Of a stretch of DNA of 50,846 nt, positions 1 through 8,975 are shown piece by piece. The first letter of the stretch is position 1. Every line of letters starts with the position of its first letter. The stretch spans positions 1 through 50,846 of the forward strand of contig JAHBSS010000007.1 in assembly GCA_019639015.1 (NCBI GenBank), given 5' to 3'. The notes beneath the pieces were generated by a model. The model was not told the origin of the DNA and ran no database searches. It worked only from the letters and a program-made list of their open reading frames with translations. Source of the stretch: Cryobacterium sp. Its GTDB lineage: Bacteria > Actinomycetota > Actinomycetes > Actinomycetales > Microbacteriaceae. The position numbers were made by a program, and so were the translations under genes.

Positions 1-306
1 GAGTTTGATCAACCAATCGAGAACGTTGCACTTTGTGCCGGTTCAGGGGACTCCTACCTTGAAGAACCGTTAGTGCTAGCCAGTGACGTATACATTTCAA
101 GTGATTTGCGACACCATCCGGCTTCAGCCTTCAGGGAAACCGCCAAGCTAAATGGAGGTCCAGCGCTCATCGATATCTCCCATTGGGCGGCGGAATGGAT
201 TTGGCTTGAAACAGCCGCGGCAGAGTTGCGCGAACGATTGCCGGGCGTGAACATCACCGTGAGTGAAATCAGAACCGATCCTTGGGATTTTGCAATTGTC
301 CAGTAG
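1..306 (+). CDS. Nif3-like dinuclear metal centre protein, C-terminal part (partial)
   Basis: The reading frame is open from the first base, so the gene starts outside the window and only about 101 C-terminal residues are visible. They include a glycine-rich stretch (LCAGSGDSYLEE) followed by an SSDLRHHPA motif and an ISHWAAEW motif, which are typical of the C-terminal half of the Nif3/YqfO/YbgI family. In that family these segments help bind a pair of metal ions in a hexameric ring. The biochemical role of the family is not firmly known, although links to GTP cyclohydrolase I type 2 have been proposed. The next gene starts 51 bases downstream on the same strand, so an operon with the coiled-coil protein is likely, a pairing often seen in Actinobacteria. 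The family call is confident; the function is not. Confidence 0.85.
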   Translation, partial: EFDQPIENVALCAGSGDSYLEEPLVLASDVYISSDLRHHPASAFRETAKLNGGPALIDISHWAAEWIWLETAAAELRERLPGVNITVSEIRTDPWDFAIVQ

Positions 307-357
307 CCAAGTCGCGGTTTCGCGCGCCAACAAGTAGCCAAAGGCAGGAGAAATTCA

Positions 358-1092
358 TTGAAAGCCGACCCAGACCTTCAGCGGATGCTATTGGACCTAC
401 AGTCATTGGACACGCAATTGAACCAATTGATCCATCGTTCCGAGAAACTTCCAGAACTCGCGCAAATTGTCGAACTGAAGGCGCAAATTACACTTGCGAC
501 GCAAGCTCGTGCATCCGTGACGGGAGAGCTTGAGGATGCGCAATCAGAACTCAAAAGAGTGGAATCGGATGTCGAATTAGTCGAATCGAGGATCAAGAAA
601 GATCAAGAACGAATGGATTCGACATCCTCAATGAAGGACGTTGCCGGTTTAGAGACCGAAATTGCAACTCTCAAGTCGCGACTAAGCGAATTAGAAGAAA
701 TGGAACTGTCGATCATGGAAATGGTCGAGGAGCATGAGGCGAAAGTCTTGGAAGCCAATTCAAGTCTTGAATCACTCTCTACGGAACTTTCGAAAGCAGA
801 ACATTCCAAGAATGTGGCTCTTGAGTCAATCGAGAAAGAACGTCAACACTTAACTGCGAATCGTCAAACAATTGCTAATCGAATCTCGCCAGAGTTGCTT
901 TCGCTCTATGAAAAGCAACGAGACAGGTACGGTGTCGGGGCATCCTTACTTCAACACGGTATTTCTGGTGCAAGTGGTGTGAAGTTGACCGAAAGTGACT
1001 TAGCTGAAATCAGGGCAGCGGCTCCCGACGAGGTGATGCTTTGTCCAGACAGCAACGCGATTCTTGTTCGAACTCCTGAATCGGGCCTCTAA
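358..1092 (+). CDS. coiled-coil protein of the C4-type zinc ribbon (DUF164) family, ribbon degenerate
   Basis: This 244-residue protein is almost entirely heptad-rich alpha helix (about residues 5-185: many E, K, L and S, no proline), predicted to form a long coiled-coil hairpin. The C-terminal 50 residues match the place where the family carries a four-cysteine zinc ribbon (LAEIRAAAPDEV then LCPDSNAILVR). Here the first CxxC knuckle reads SGASG and the second keeps one cysteine only, so zinc binding by this fold is unlikely. The start is TTG at 358, a few bases after AGGAGAAATT, which fits a ribosome binding site. The family is widespread in Actinobacteria between a Nif3-like and an RNase H-like gene, as here; its role is unknown. 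The stop at 1092 lies next to the start of the following gene, suggesting translational coupling. Confidence 0.85.
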   Translation: MKADPDLQRMLLDLQSLDTQLNQLIHRSEKLPELAQIVELKAQITLATQARASVTGELEDAQSELKRVESDVELVESRIKKDQERMDSTSSMKDVAGLETEIATLKSRLSELEEMELSIMEMVEEHEAKVLEANSSLESLSTELSKAEHSKNVALESIEKERQHLTANRQTIANRISPELLSLYEKQRDRYGVGASLLQHGISGASGVKLTESDLAEIRAAAPDEVMLCPDSNAILVRTPESGL

Positions 1093-1093
1093 C

Positions 1094-1513
1094 TTGCGAG
1101 AACTCATCGTCGAAGCTGATGGTGGCTCTAGGGGGAACCCTGGGCTTGCCGGTAGCGGATCAGTAGTCATTGATGCCGCAACTGGAGAAGTGCTAGCAAC
1201 GTTAGGGAGATTCTTAGGTGTCGTTTCAAACAATGTTGCCGAGTACACGGCGCTCATTGAAGGGGTGAGAAAGGCCCTGGAAATTGAACCGAATGCCGGA
1301 TTGCACATCCGGATGGATTCAAAGCTTGTTGTAGAGCAAATGTCGGGTCGCTGGAAGATAAAGCACCCGGATATGGCAGAACTTGCTGCAATTGCTAGAC
1401 AAGCACTTATTGGCACACCGGTTCGATTTGAATGGATTCCACGAGAACAAAACAAGCGCGCGGATGCTGCCGCTAATCGTGCAATGGACCTGAAAGCAGA
1501 CTTTTCCTTTTAG
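1094..1513 (+). CDS. RNase H-like (reverse-transcriptase-like) domain protein
   Basis: The protein has the RNase H fold of the RVT_3 group: an opening strand VEADGGSRGNPG with the first catalytic Asp, then SNNVAEYTALIEG carrying the catalytic Glu, MDSKLVVEQMSG carrying the second Asp, and IPREQNKRADAAANRAM with the fourth acidic position. It would cleave RNA in RNA-DNA hybrids or act in primer or tRNA processing. In other Actinobacteria the domain is often fused to a C-terminal acid phosphatase (CobC-like); here it stands alone at about 139 residues. TTG at 1094 is taken as the start because it puts the first strand at the N-terminus and follows the upstream stop by one base. An in-frame TTG at 1064 would add ten residues. 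It probably forms one operon with the two genes before it. Confidence 0.8.
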   Translation: MRELIVEADGGSRGNPGLAGSGSVVIDAATGEVLATLGRFLGVVSNNVAEYTALIEGVRKALEIEPNAGLHIRMDSKLVVEQMSGRWKIKHPDMAELAAIARQALIGTPVRFEWIPREQNKRADAAANRAMDLKADFSF

Positions 1514-1538
1514 CGGAATCGGCCTGTTTGGTTAGAAT
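1510..1538 (+). promoter_or_regulatory. putative rnpB promoter
   Basis: A TAGAAT -10 element lies at 1533-1538, with a weak TTAGCG -35 match at 1510-1515 and a 17-base spacer. The -10 ends seven bases before the inferred 5' end of RNase P RNA at 1545. The -35 half overlaps the stop codon of the RNase H-like gene. This is a pattern match with good positional agreement and no experimental support. Confidence 0.5.
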
Positions 1539-1544
1539 TGCCTG

Positions 1545-1922
1545 GAATGGGTCGGCAAAACGGTCGCGTCACGCAATCCCGCGTGCCGAGGAACGTCCGG
1601 GCTCCAAAGGGCAGGATGGTGGGTAACACCCACCCGGAGCAATCCGCGAGAAAGTGCAACAGAAAGCAGACCGCCAGGGCCGAAAGGTCAAGGTAAGGGT
1701 GAAACGGTGGTGTAAGAGACCACCAGCGGTTTGGGTGACCGAATCGGCTAGGTAAACCTCATCCGGAGCAAGGTTAACAGGGAGCGCCAAAGTGGCCCGC
1801 TAAGCTCCCGGGTAGACCGCTAGAAGGTCACGGCAACGTGGCCTCGAGATAGATGGCCGTTCAACGTAGGCGGTCAAACGCCTACGCCAACAGAACCCGG
1901 CGTACTAGCCGGCCCATTCAAC
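1545..1922 (+). ncRNA. rnpB: RNase P RNA, bacterial type A
   Basis: This is the catalytic RNA of ribonuclease P, which matures tRNA 5' ends. The ends pair as helix P1: GAATGGGTCGGC at 1545-1556 with GCCGGCCCATTC at 1908-1919. The conserved region I (GAGGAACGTCCGGGCTCC, 1588-1605) and the 3' conserved segment ACAGAACCCGGCGTA are present. Internal helices such as GGTGGGTAACACCCACC are easily folded. One base of the usual GAGGAAAGTCC core differs (C instead of A before GTCC). The spacing fits type A RNA of about 378 bases. Exact ends are uncertain by a few bases. It is transcribed towards the convergent ppgK gene, whose stop lies about ten bases downstream. Confidence 0.95.
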
Positions 1923-1932
1923 CCGCTTGAAT

Positions 1933-2688
1933 CTAGTTTGGTCCCAAGGTTGCTAGGTATGCCGCGCCGATGATTCCGGCGTTGTTCCTTAGCATCGCGG
2001 GGAGTATTTCGGTTTGAAGCTCAAGTAGCGGCAAGAAATCTCCTGCATTCTTTGAAACTCCGCCACCGATTAGGAATAAGTCTGGCGAAAACAGCGACTC
2101 TAAATATTCGTAGTATTTTTGAAGGCGCTTCGCCCAGTCTTCCCAGCTAAGGTCTTCATCTTCTTTTACACTTGCCGAAGCGCGCTTCTCTGCCTGTTTA
2201 CCGTCGAGCTCCAAATGACCGAGTTCTGAGTTTGGAATTAGCACGCCGTCGTAAATCATCGCTGACCCAATGCCGGTTCCAAGGGTGGTCAAAATTGTCA
2301 AGCCATTCTTACCTTTGGCTGCTCCGAACTGGACCTCACCAACGCCTGCGGCATCCGCATCGTTGATGAAGTGAATTGGGCGACCAAGCCTCGCCTCGAA
2401 TAGCTTTTCCGCTTCAAGTCCGATCCATTTCTTGGAAATGTTCGAGGCAGACATTGTGCAACCGTCGCGAATTATCGCGGGAAAGCAAACGCCAACTGGG
2501 GCATTCGCATCAAGTTGATCAAACCGTTCAAAAATCTGCACGACCGTGTTGAGGATGTCGTCTGGCTCGCCCCCGTCGGGAGTGTCGATTCGCTCCCGAT
2601 CGGACAATAGGACGCCTTTCTCGGCATCGACAAGCGCACCTTTGATACCGGTTCCGCCAATGTCGATTCCGATCGCTTGCTTACTCAC
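1933..2688 (-). CDS. ppgK: polyphosphate glucokinase
   Basis: This 251-residue ROK-family kinase phosphorylates glucose to glucose 6-phosphate using inorganic polyphosphate, and often ATP as well. The N-terminal phosphate loop IGIDIGGTGIKG, the catalytic region FINDADAAGVGE, the glycine loop LTTLGTGIGSAM and the polyphosphate-glucokinase signature SELGHLELDGKQAEKRAS are all visible, followed by WEDWAKR and LIGGGVSK. Length matches the actinobacterial family. The classical ROK zinc-binding cysteine motif is absent, as is usual for PpgK. The start is 11 bases downstream of the map stop on the same strand, so map and ppgK probably form an operon. This gives the cell a way to use phosphate stores for sugar activation. 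Confidence 0.93.
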   Translation of the reverse strand: MSKQAIGIDIGGTGIKGALVDAEKGVLLSDRERIDTPDGGEPDDILNTVVQIFERFDQLDANAPVGVCFPAIIRDGCTMSASNISKKWIGLEAEKLFEARLGRPIHFINDADAAGVGEVQFGAAKGKNGLTILTTLGTGIGSAMIYDGVLIPNSELGHLELDGKQAEKRASASVKEDEDLSWEDWAKRLQKYYEYLESLFSPDLFLIGGGVSKNAGDFLPLLELQTEILPAMLRNNAGIIGAAYLATLGPN

Positions 2689-2699
2689 GCTTGTTCCTT

Positions 2700-3560
2700 T
2701 CAGGGGAGAGTTAGAATTTCGACCCCGCTGTCGCGGACCACGATCGTGTGCTCGAATTGGGCGGTCATACTTTTGTCAGTTGTTGTGACTGTCCAACCAT
2801 CCTCCCACACCTCCCACTTAGGAGAACCGAGAGTAAGCATAGGTTCGATCGTGAAAACCATGCCGTGCTCAATGGTTTGTGAGTGAGCGGGGGAGTCGTA
2901 GTGCGGGATGACTAAGCCAGAATGAAACGCTTCACCAACCCCGTGACCGGTGTATTCGCGGACAACCCCGAGCCCGAATCTTGCTGCATATGATTCAATC
3001 GCCCGCCCAATAACGTTGACTTTTCGCCCTACCGCTGCTGCCTTGATTCCCCGAGCTAACGCTTCGCGAGTGCGGTTTACAAGTTCCTCAACTTCCTGAG
3101 GAACATCGCCGACAAGAAATGTGCGATTCGTGTCGCCGTGCATACCGTTCTTGAATGCAGTCACATCAATGTTGATGATGTCGCCTTCAACGAGTTCTGT
3201 GTTATCGGGAATGCCGTGGCAAATCACTTCGTTGATCGAACTGCACAGGGACTTCGGAAAGCCGCGATAGCCGAGCGTAGACGGGTAGGCATCCTGACTG
3301 ATTAGGAACTCGTGGCCGATCCGATCAAGTTCATCGGTCGTCACTCCAGGTCTTATTGCATTTCCTACAGCTTCGATCGTCAGCGCGGCAATGCGACCGG
3401 CTTCGCGAATTCTGGAAATTTCTTCTTCGTTGTAGGTGTCTCGTTCCACTACGCGCGGGCTTGACCGGCCCACATATTCTGGCCGAGGAATCCCACCGGG
3501 GACTTGTCTGGTTGCTGTGATTCGCCCCGGAGTCAAGAATCCGTTGCTATCGCGAGGCAT
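2700..3560 (-). CDS. map: methionine aminopeptidase, type I
   Basis: The enzyme removes the initiator methionine from nascent proteins with two metal ions. The metal ligands are visible in order: two Asp in NIDVTAFKNGMHGDTNRTF, His in YTGHGVGEAFH, Glu in FTIEPML and a final Glu near QFEHTIVV. The N-terminal extension (PGRITATRQVPGGIPRPEYVG) is the proline-rich linker found in the actinobacterial MapA-type enzymes. ATG at 3560 is chosen instead of an upstream in-frame start at 3614, because the divergent small gene starting at 3592 has a strong ribosome binding site that would otherwise lie inside map. The length is then 286 residues, normal for the group. It is followed by ppgK on the same strand. 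Confidence 0.93.
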   Translation of the reverse strand: MPRDSNGFLTPGRITATRQVPGGIPRPEYVGRSSPRVVERDTYNEEEISRIREAGRIAALTIEAVGNAIRPGVTTDELDRIGHEFLISQDAYPSTLGYRGFPKSLCSSINEVICHGIPDNTELVEGDIINIDVTAFKNGMHGDTNRTFLVGDVPQEVEELVNRTREALARGIKAAAVGRKVNVIGRAIESYAARFGLGVVREYTGHGVGEAFHSGLVIPHYDSPAHSQTIEHGMVFTIEPMLTLGSPKWEVWEDGWTVTTTDKSMTAQFEHTIVVRDSGVEILTLP

Positions 3561-3591
3561 AAGATCGAGTCTAAACAAGCGGAGGTGAGTT

Positions 3592-3762
3592 TTGACCGAA
3601 TGGTGGTTCAACACACGGACAGGCGAGGTCGAGGAAGGCCCACAATCACTTTGGATGGACCGTCTCGGACCGTTCGAGAGTTATGCGGATGCGGCTCGAG
3701 CCAACGAAATCATCGCCGAACGTGCTAAACAGTGGGCGCAGGAAGACGACGAGGACTTCTAG
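3592..3762 (+). CDS. small conserved actinobacterial protein (SPOR-like, 56 aa)
   Basis: A 56-residue frame starts at TTG 3592 with an ideal GGAGG at 3581-3585, six bases upstream. The product begins TEWWFNTRTGEVEEGPQS, continues with WMDRLGPFESYADAARANE and ends in the acidic tail QEDDEDF. This layout (aromatic start, G-P-F/Y turn, short helix, acidic end) is that of a small family often annotated in Actinobacteria as SPOR-domain or hypothetical proteins beside methionine aminopeptidase. It transcribes away from map. Because of its size it is easily missed by gene finders. The function is unknown; a peptidoglycan-binding role is not established for this short form. The strong ribosome binding site makes it a real gene. 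Confidence 0.8.
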   Translation: MTEWWFNTRTGEVEEGPQSLWMDRLGPFESYADAARANEIIAERAKQWAQEDDEDF

Positions 3763-3813
3763 AAGTTTGCGGCTTTTGCACACCCAACTCCAGTAGTCAC
3801 AGATGTACGCGGC

Positions 3814-4653
3814 TTATTCGTAATTGTGCTCTGGTGCTGGATAGGAACCGCTTGCGACATCGGCACGGAACGCACCAACGGCTTCAGTTAGAACTCCGGC
3901 AAGGTTTGCATACTGTTTGACGAACTTTGGAATGCGACCGGTTGTGAACCCGGCCCAATCGGTCCACACGAGCAACTGGCCATCCACGTCCGGTCCTGCA
4001 CCGACTCCGATGGTAGGAATCTTCAGTTCCTTCGTGACGCGAGCAGCAGAAGTTGCCGGAACCATTTCGAGAACAACAGCGAACGCGCCAGCATCTTCAA
4101 CTGCGTGCGCATCTGCAAGCAATTGGTTGACTGCGTCGCCGCGACCTTGAATCAAATGGCCGCCAAGCCCGTGTTCGCTTTGAGGCGTAAAACCAATGTG
4201 AGCCATAACCGGAATCCCCGCGCTCACAATGCGTCTGATTTGCTTGGCGCTTCGTTCCCCGCCTTCAAGCTTCACGGCGTGTGCGCCGGTTTCTTTCATG
4301 AACCTGAATGCTGTGTGAAGCGCTTCTTCTGGGCCAGTCTCATACGACCCAAATGGCATGTCAGCCACGACAAACGCGCGCGTAACCGCATTGGCAACGG
4401 CTCTAGTGAGTGGAATCAATTCATCAATCGTCACGGGTAGTGTCGTGTCAAACCCAAACACGTTGTTGCCAGCGGAATCCCCGACTAGCAAGAAGTCAAT
4501 TCCCGCTCGATCGAAAATCGTCGCACTTAATTGGTCGTAGCTTGTGAGGCCGGTGATCTTGACGCCAGATTCTTTCGCTGATTGGAAATGTCTGGTTCTT
4601 ACCTTCTTCAAATTTGCTTGAGCAGCCGTTGCCTCTGCTGTTGGTTCGCTCAT
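3814..4653 (-). CDS. panB: 3-methyl-2-oxobutanoate hydroxymethyltransferase
   Basis: PanB transfers a one-carbon unit from methylene-tetrahydrofolate to alpha-ketoisovalerate, making ketopantoate for pantothenate and coenzyme A. The barrel carries the metal-binding Asp residues in LLVGDSAGNNVFG and ADMPFGSYE, the substrate lysine in AVKLEGG, the catalytic glutamate region around HIGFTPQS and the C-terminal GVGAGPDVDGQLLVWTD block. The length of 279 residues is typical. It stands alone: panC and panD are not in the window. The start ATG at 4653 faces the glutamine synthetase paralogue, with 57 bases between the two start codons. Confidence 0.95.
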   Translation of the reverse strand: MSEPTAEATAAQANLKKVRTRHFQSAKESGVKITGLTSYDQLSATIFDRAGIDFLLVGDSAGNNVFGFDTTLPVTIDELIPLTRAVANAVTRAFVVADMPFGSYETGPEEALHTAFRFMKETGAHAVKLEGGERSAKQIRRIVSAGIPVMAHIGFTPQSEHGLGGHLIQGRGDAVNQLLADAHAVEDAGAFAVVLEMVPATSAARVTKELKIPTIGVGAGPDVDGQLLVWTDWAGFTTGRIPKFVKQYANLAGVLTEAVGAFRADVASGSYPAPEHNYE

Positions 4654-4654
4654 G

Positions 4655-4682
4655 CTGGCAGTCTAACCACTAGCCTGATAAT
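4655..4682 (+). promoter_or_regulatory. putative promoter of the glutamine synthetase paralogue
   Basis: A CTGGCA -35 (4655-4660, four of six consensus bases) and GATAAT -10 (4677-4682, five of six) are separated by 16 bases. The predicted transcript starts near 4689, giving a leader of about 22 bases that contains GGAGG at 4701-4705. No GlnR-type site was seen here, unlike the other glutamine synthetase gene. This is a pattern match only. Confidence 0.45.
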
Positions 4683-4710
4683 CGGCACTGGTTCGACGTT
4701 GGAGGCGAGC

Positions 4711-6051
4711 ATGGATAAGCAGCGCGATTTCGTACTGCGCACAATTGAGGAACGCGGAGTGAAGTTCGTGCGCCTCTGGTTCACGGACGTGATTGGGACG
4801 CTAAAGTCCGTAGCGATAGCGCCAGCCGAGGTTGAAGGTGCGTTCGCTGAGGGTGTAGGGGTGGATGGTTCAGCAATAGAAGGGCTCACCCGGCTATTTG
4901 AAGCTGACGTGCTCTTGAACCCAGATCCAGCAACTTTTCAAATTCTCCCGTGGCGCGGAGAGGTTGACCCAACCGCACGAATGTTTTGCGATGTCAGCAC
5001 TCCTGACGGTCAACCAGCGGTTGCCGATCCTAGAAATGTGTTGAAGCGAACGCTTGCAAAAGCCGCCGACAAGGGTTTTACGTTTTATACGCATCCAGAA
5101 ATCGAGTTCTACTTGTTGAAGAGTTCAAAGCTCGACAAGTCAGGGCGACCAGTGCCAGTCGATTCGGCGGGGTACTTCGACAATGTTCCCGGCGGAACAG
5201 CCCACGATTTCCGACGTCGGTCTGTTCGAATGTTAGAAGATATTGGAATTTCGGTTGAGTACTCGCATCACGAAGGCGGTCCGGGCCAAAACGAGATCGA
5301 TTTGCGCTACGCAGACGGTCTAACAACGGCCGACAACATCATGACGTTCAGAACTGTTGTGAAAGAAGTTGCAATCGAGCAGGGCGTTTACGCGACGTTC
5401 ATGCCTAAGCCGTTTTCAGAACATCCTGGGTCTGGAATGCACACACATATGTCGCTTTTTGAGGGTGACACGAACGCATTTTTTGAGGCAGGAGCGAAGT
5501 ATCAGCTTTCAAAAGTTGGACGAAACTTCATTGCAGGATTACTAAGGCATGCTCCAGAAATAACCGCTGTAACCAATCAATATGTGAACTCCTACAAGCG
5601 GCTTTGGGGTGGAGGTGAGGCTCCTAGTTTCGTTTGTTGGGGTCACAACAACCGCTCAGCACTGATTCGTGTTCCGCTTTACAAGCCAAGCAAACCGCAA
5701 AGTTCTCGAATCGAATATCGCTCGATAGATTCAGCAGCAAATCCGTATTTGGCATACTCGCTCATCTTGGCAGCGGGACTCAAGGGGATCGAAGAAGGGT
5801 ACGAACTGCCGCCAGAGGCCGAAGACAACGTTTGGAACCTCACTGACTCGGAACGAAAGGCTCTAGGGTTCCACCCGTTGCCGGCAAGTCTGGATCACGC
5901 CACATCGATTATGGAGAGTTCAGAACTAGTAGCGGAGACTCTCGGTGAGCAAGTGTTCAACTACGTGCTCTTGAACAAGCGCAGGGAGTGGAACGCTTAC
6001 CGTTCTCAAGTGACGCCATTCGAATTGCAGAACAATCTTGAGGTGCTCTGA
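4711..6051 (+). CDS. glutamine synthetase family protein (GlnA2-type)
   Basis: This 446-residue type I glutamine synthetase would make glutamine from glutamate, ammonia and ATP in the cytoplasm as a dodecamer. Visible family blocks are the N-terminal FVRLWFTDVIGTLKSVAI, the latch-loop region GVGVDGSAIEG, the metal-binding glutamates in THPEIEFYL and YSHHEGGPGQNEID, the GSGMHTHMS segment and NNRSALIRVP. The adenylylation loop reads EEGYELPPEAEDNVWNL, so a tyrosine is present, but the NLYxLP-type context is altered; it is not clear that GlnE can modify it. The start is ATG 4711, six bases after GGAGG. It corresponds to the GlnA2 paralogue that lies beside glnE in many Actinobacteria; some relatives there instead ligate polyamines or other amines. 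glnE follows after five bases, so they form an operon. Confidence 0.9.
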   Translation: MDKQRDFVLRTIEERGVKFVRLWFTDVIGTLKSVAIAPAEVEGAFAEGVGVDGSAIEGLTRLFEADVLLNPDPATFQILPWRGEVDPTARMFCDVSTPDGQPAVADPRNVLKRTLAKAADKGFTFYTHPEIEFYLLKSSKLDKSGRPVPVDSAGYFDNVPGGTAHDFRRRSVRMLEDIGISVEYSHHEGGPGQNEIDLRYADGLTTADNIMTFRTVVKEVAIEQGVYATFMPKPFSEHPGSGMHTHMSLFEGDTNAFFEAGAKYQLSKVGRNFIAGLLRHAPEITAVTNQYVNSYKRLWGGGEAPSFVCWGHNNRSALIRVPLYKPSKPQSSRIEYRSIDSAANPYLAYSLILAAGLKGIEEGYELPPEAEDNVWNLTDSERKALGFHPLPASLDHATSIMESSELVAETLGEQVFNYVLLNKRREWNAYRSQVTPFELQNNLEVL

Positions 6052-6056
6052 ACCGG

Positions 6057-8975
6057 ATGTCCGGCTCAACTTCACGAACACAGACTCCGCTAACTGCGCT
6101 AGCTCGTTTGGGTTTTGCGAATCTTGAGATAGCTGCAAAGCAAACTGCCGCATTTACTCCTGAACAACGTGACGTTTTTGGCGTTGCCGCCGATCCCGAC
6201 CAAGCGCTCAAATATCTGAATCAATTGTTTGAGCGAGACGCTGGCTTAGCCGACAGCATTCGAACAGATCTACCTTGTTTGAAAAACCTGGTGCGCTTGC
6301 TCGGGGCGTCAAGTGGTATTGCAGAGTTTTTGAGAAGGAGGCTAGAGGAAGTCTCTCGACTAATTTCTGGCGAACCGGTACTCCCAAATGAACACCGAAT
6401 CCGTCAAGAATTTGCCAGAGATCTGCGCGGGCTAAATGGCGATGAGGCAGCGGTTTCGCTTCGAATTGTTTATCGGCGCATTCTGTCAGAAATCGCACTG
6501 TTTGATTTGTCCCATCCAGAACCGCTCAGTCAAATCGAACCAATAACGGCTTCGCTGTCCGACCTGGCTGGAGCAACTATCGATGCCGCGATTGGGATCG
6601 CCAAGTCGGAGCTTGGTTCGGATGCGAAGTTGGCGGTTATCGGCATGGGAAAAGCCGGAGCGCGGGAGCTGAACTATTTGAGTGATGTTGACGTGATTTA
6701 CGTCGTGGAACCTCGCGAGGAAGAATCCCCGGAGCATGCGGTTCGTGAGGCGAGCGAGTTGGCACGCCGGATTGTGAGCATCATTAGTGGGCCGCTTCCT
6801 GAGCCAGCACTTTGGGAGCTAGATGCGAATTTACGACCGGAAGGCAAGTCGGGGGCCCTTGTTCGCACGCTCGAATCCCACTTGAACTATTACGAGAAGT
6901 GGGCGAAAGGCTGGGAGTTTCAGGCGCTGCTAAAGGCGCGACCTCTCGCTGGTGACTTTGACTTGGGAACACGTTTTGTAAACGGTGTTGCGCCGCTCGT
7001 GTGGGCTAGTGCGAGCGGATCAAGCTTTGTTGAGTCTGTTCAGAGGATGCGAGAGCGAGTAACAGCTCACATCCCCGCATCCGAAAAGGATGTTCAAATC
7101 AAGCTCGGTGAAGGCGGGTTGCGAGATATCGAATTTACGACCCAATTACTGCAGCTTGTTCACGGGCAAACAGACGAACGCGTCAGGGTTCGAGGAACAC
7201 TTCCGGCACTCAGAGCGCTTTGTGAGTTCGGGTACATTGGCCGAGGCGAGACAGCAGCATTCATAAAGGATTACGAGTCGTTACGGTTACTCGAGCACCG
7301 GCTACAGCTTTCTAAGCTAAAACGAACCCACCTAATGCCAAGGCAAGAACCAGAATTGCGTGTTTTAGCGCGAGCCACCGGACTCGCAAACAGTGCAATT
7401 GAATTACGAAACACTTGGCTTGAGATCAAAGCCGAAGTCCATTCACTTCATGAGCGACTGTTCTATCGACCGCTGTTAAGTGCGGTAGCAAGTCTGCCGG
7501 AGGAGAACTTCGCACTAACGAGCGAGCAGGCTCAAGCGCGACTCGCGGCGATCGGGTTTAAGGACCCAGCTGGAGCGCTACGACACATAGCCGCACTAAC
7601 GGAGGGGCTTTCTCGAAGGGCAACAATTCAACGAAACTTACTCCCAGTGCTCTTGCAGTGGTTCGCTGAAGGCGCAGACCCAGATCACGGCCTCCTAGTG
7701 TTCAGAAGACTGAGTGAGTCGCTCGGTGAGTCGCATTGGTATTTGCGGATGCTTAGGGATTCTTCCGGTGCGGCCCACCGTCTTACAACAGTCTTGGCAA
7801 GTTCGCGATTCGTCGGCGACCTGTTTGAGCGCACCCCCGAGGCGGTTGCATGGCTCGAGAATGATTCGGATCTCGAACCGCGCCCCCTGAGTCAACTTCT
7901 AGAAGAGACCGAATCCCTAATAAGCCGGTATTCAACGGAACCAGAAAACGCTGTGATCGCGATTAGGCAGATTCGCAGGCGAGAGGTTCTTAGATTGGCG
8001 ACGGCGAGCATCCTCGGTTTGTTGGAAATCTCTCATCAAGGCAAGGCGCTCGCCGATCTCGATACGTTGTTCATCCAATCGATGCTGTCTATTGCCCTCG
8101 CTTCAGAGGCACACCCAAGTGATTTCGAGTTCGCGGTGATCGCAATGGGTCGGTTTGGCGGTGCTGAGCTTGGGTTCGGTTCTGACGCAGACGTACTCTA
8201 CGTATATCGCGCGAATGACGCAGAACAAGGCCAAGCCTCGGCGGAGGCGGTTATTTCGCGACTCAATCAACTAGTTGAAGACTTTCAATTGCCGTTTGAT
8301 CTTGACATCAACTTGAGACCGGAAGGCAAAAACGGACCAGTTGCCCGCTCGCTTGACTCCTATAGGGCCTACTACTCGCGGTGGTCACTCACTTGGGAAG
8401 CACAAGCCCTACTAAGAGCAAAAGGTGTTGCCGGAAGCAAGCAACTCATCGAGGACTTCGAATCGCTCGCTGATGAAGTTCGCTACCCAAAGAACCTTTC
8501 GAATTCCGACATCAGGGAGATCCGAAGAATCAAAGCGAGAGTTGAATCCGAGCGCTTGCCAAAAGGTGCTGATCCCTCTCGCCACTTAAAGTTAGGTCGA
8601 GGTTCGCTTAGCGATATTGAATGGCTTGTGCAACTGTTTCAGCTTCAGCATGCTGTGACTAACGAGCACTTCCGCACGACATCGACACTCGAAGCTTTGG
8701 CTGCGGCAACCGGTGCTGGATTGGTTTCAACAACAGAGGCAAACATCCTGAGAGGTGCTTGGATGATGGCGTCTCGTTGTCGATCAGCAATGACCTTGTG
8801 GAATTCCAAAACTTCAGACGTGCTGCCCACGGACCGAGCCGAACTTGACGGAATAGCTCGACTGCTCGGTTATCCGAATCATTCAGCGACGAAACTCGAA
8901 GACGACTACTTGCGCGCAACTCGCCGCGCAAGAGCCGTCTTCGAGCGTCACTTCTTTGAAGATCAGACTCCGTAG
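6057..8975 (+). CDS. glnE: bifunctional glutamine synthetase adenylyltransferase / deadenylylase
   Basis: GlnE adds AMP to, and removes it from, a tyrosine of glutamine synthetase, shutting the enzyme down when nitrogen is plentiful. The 972-residue protein shows the two nucleotidyltransferase halves of the family. The first is near residues 196-218 ([20 protein letters not shown], deadenylylase side) and the second near 695-720 ([20 protein letters not shown], adenylylase side). Both keep the acidic metal-binding pair. Each half is followed by a helical adenylyltransferase domain with [13 protein letters not shown] or [11 protein letters not shown]. Length and order are normal for Actinobacteria. 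The ATG at 6057 lies five bases after the stop of the glutamine synthetase paralogue. The 3' end overlaps the convergent glnA by 13 bases. Confidence 0.95.
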   Translation: MSGSTSRTQTPLTALARLGFANLEIAAKQTAAFTPEQRDVFGVAADPDQALKYLNQLFERDAGLADSIRTDLPCLKNLVRLLGASSGIAEFLRRRLEEVSRLISGEPVLPNEHRIRQEFARDLRGLNGDEAAVSLRIVYRRILSEIALFDLSHPEPLSQIEPITASLSDLAGATIDAAIGIAKSELGSDAKLAVIGMGKAGARELNYLSDVDVIYVVEPREEESPEHAVREASELARRIVSIISGPLPEPALWELDANLRPEGKSGALVRTLESHLNYYEKWAKGWEFQALLKARPLAGDFDLGTRFVNGVAPLVWASASGSSFVESVQRMRERVTAHIPASEKDVQIKLGEGGLRDIEFTTQLLQLVHGQTDERVRVRGTLPALRALCEFGYIGRGETAAFIKDYESLRLLEHRLQLSKLKRTHLMPRQEPELRVLARATGLANSAIELRNTWLEIKAEVHSLHERLFYRPLLSAVASLPEENFALTSEQAQARLAAIGFKDPAGALRHIAALTEGLSRRATIQRNLLPVLLQWFAEGADPDHGLLVFRRLSESLGESHWYLRMLRDSSGAAHRLTTVLASSRFVGDLFERTPEAVAWLENDSDLEPRPLSQLLEETESLISRYSTEPENAVIAIRQIRRREVLRLATASILGLLEISHQGKALADLDTLFIQSMLSIALASEAHPSDFEFAVIAMGRFGGAELGFGSDADVLYVYRANDAEQGQASAEAVISRLNQLVEDFQLPFDLDINLRPEGKNGPVARSLDSYRAYYSRWSLTWEAQALLRAKGVAGSKQLIEDFESLADEVRYPKNLSNSDIREIRRIKARVESERLPKGADPSRHLKLGRGSLSDIEWLVQLFQLQHAVTNEHFRTTSTLEALAAATGAGLVSTTEANILRGAWMMASRCRSAMTLWNSKTSDVLPTDRAELDGIARLLGYPNHSATKLEDDYLRATRRARAVFERHFFEDQTP

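Noticed and set aside
1569..1790. Open frame inside the RNase P RNA gene
   Set aside because: It lies entirely within a structured RNA with conserved RNase P motifs.
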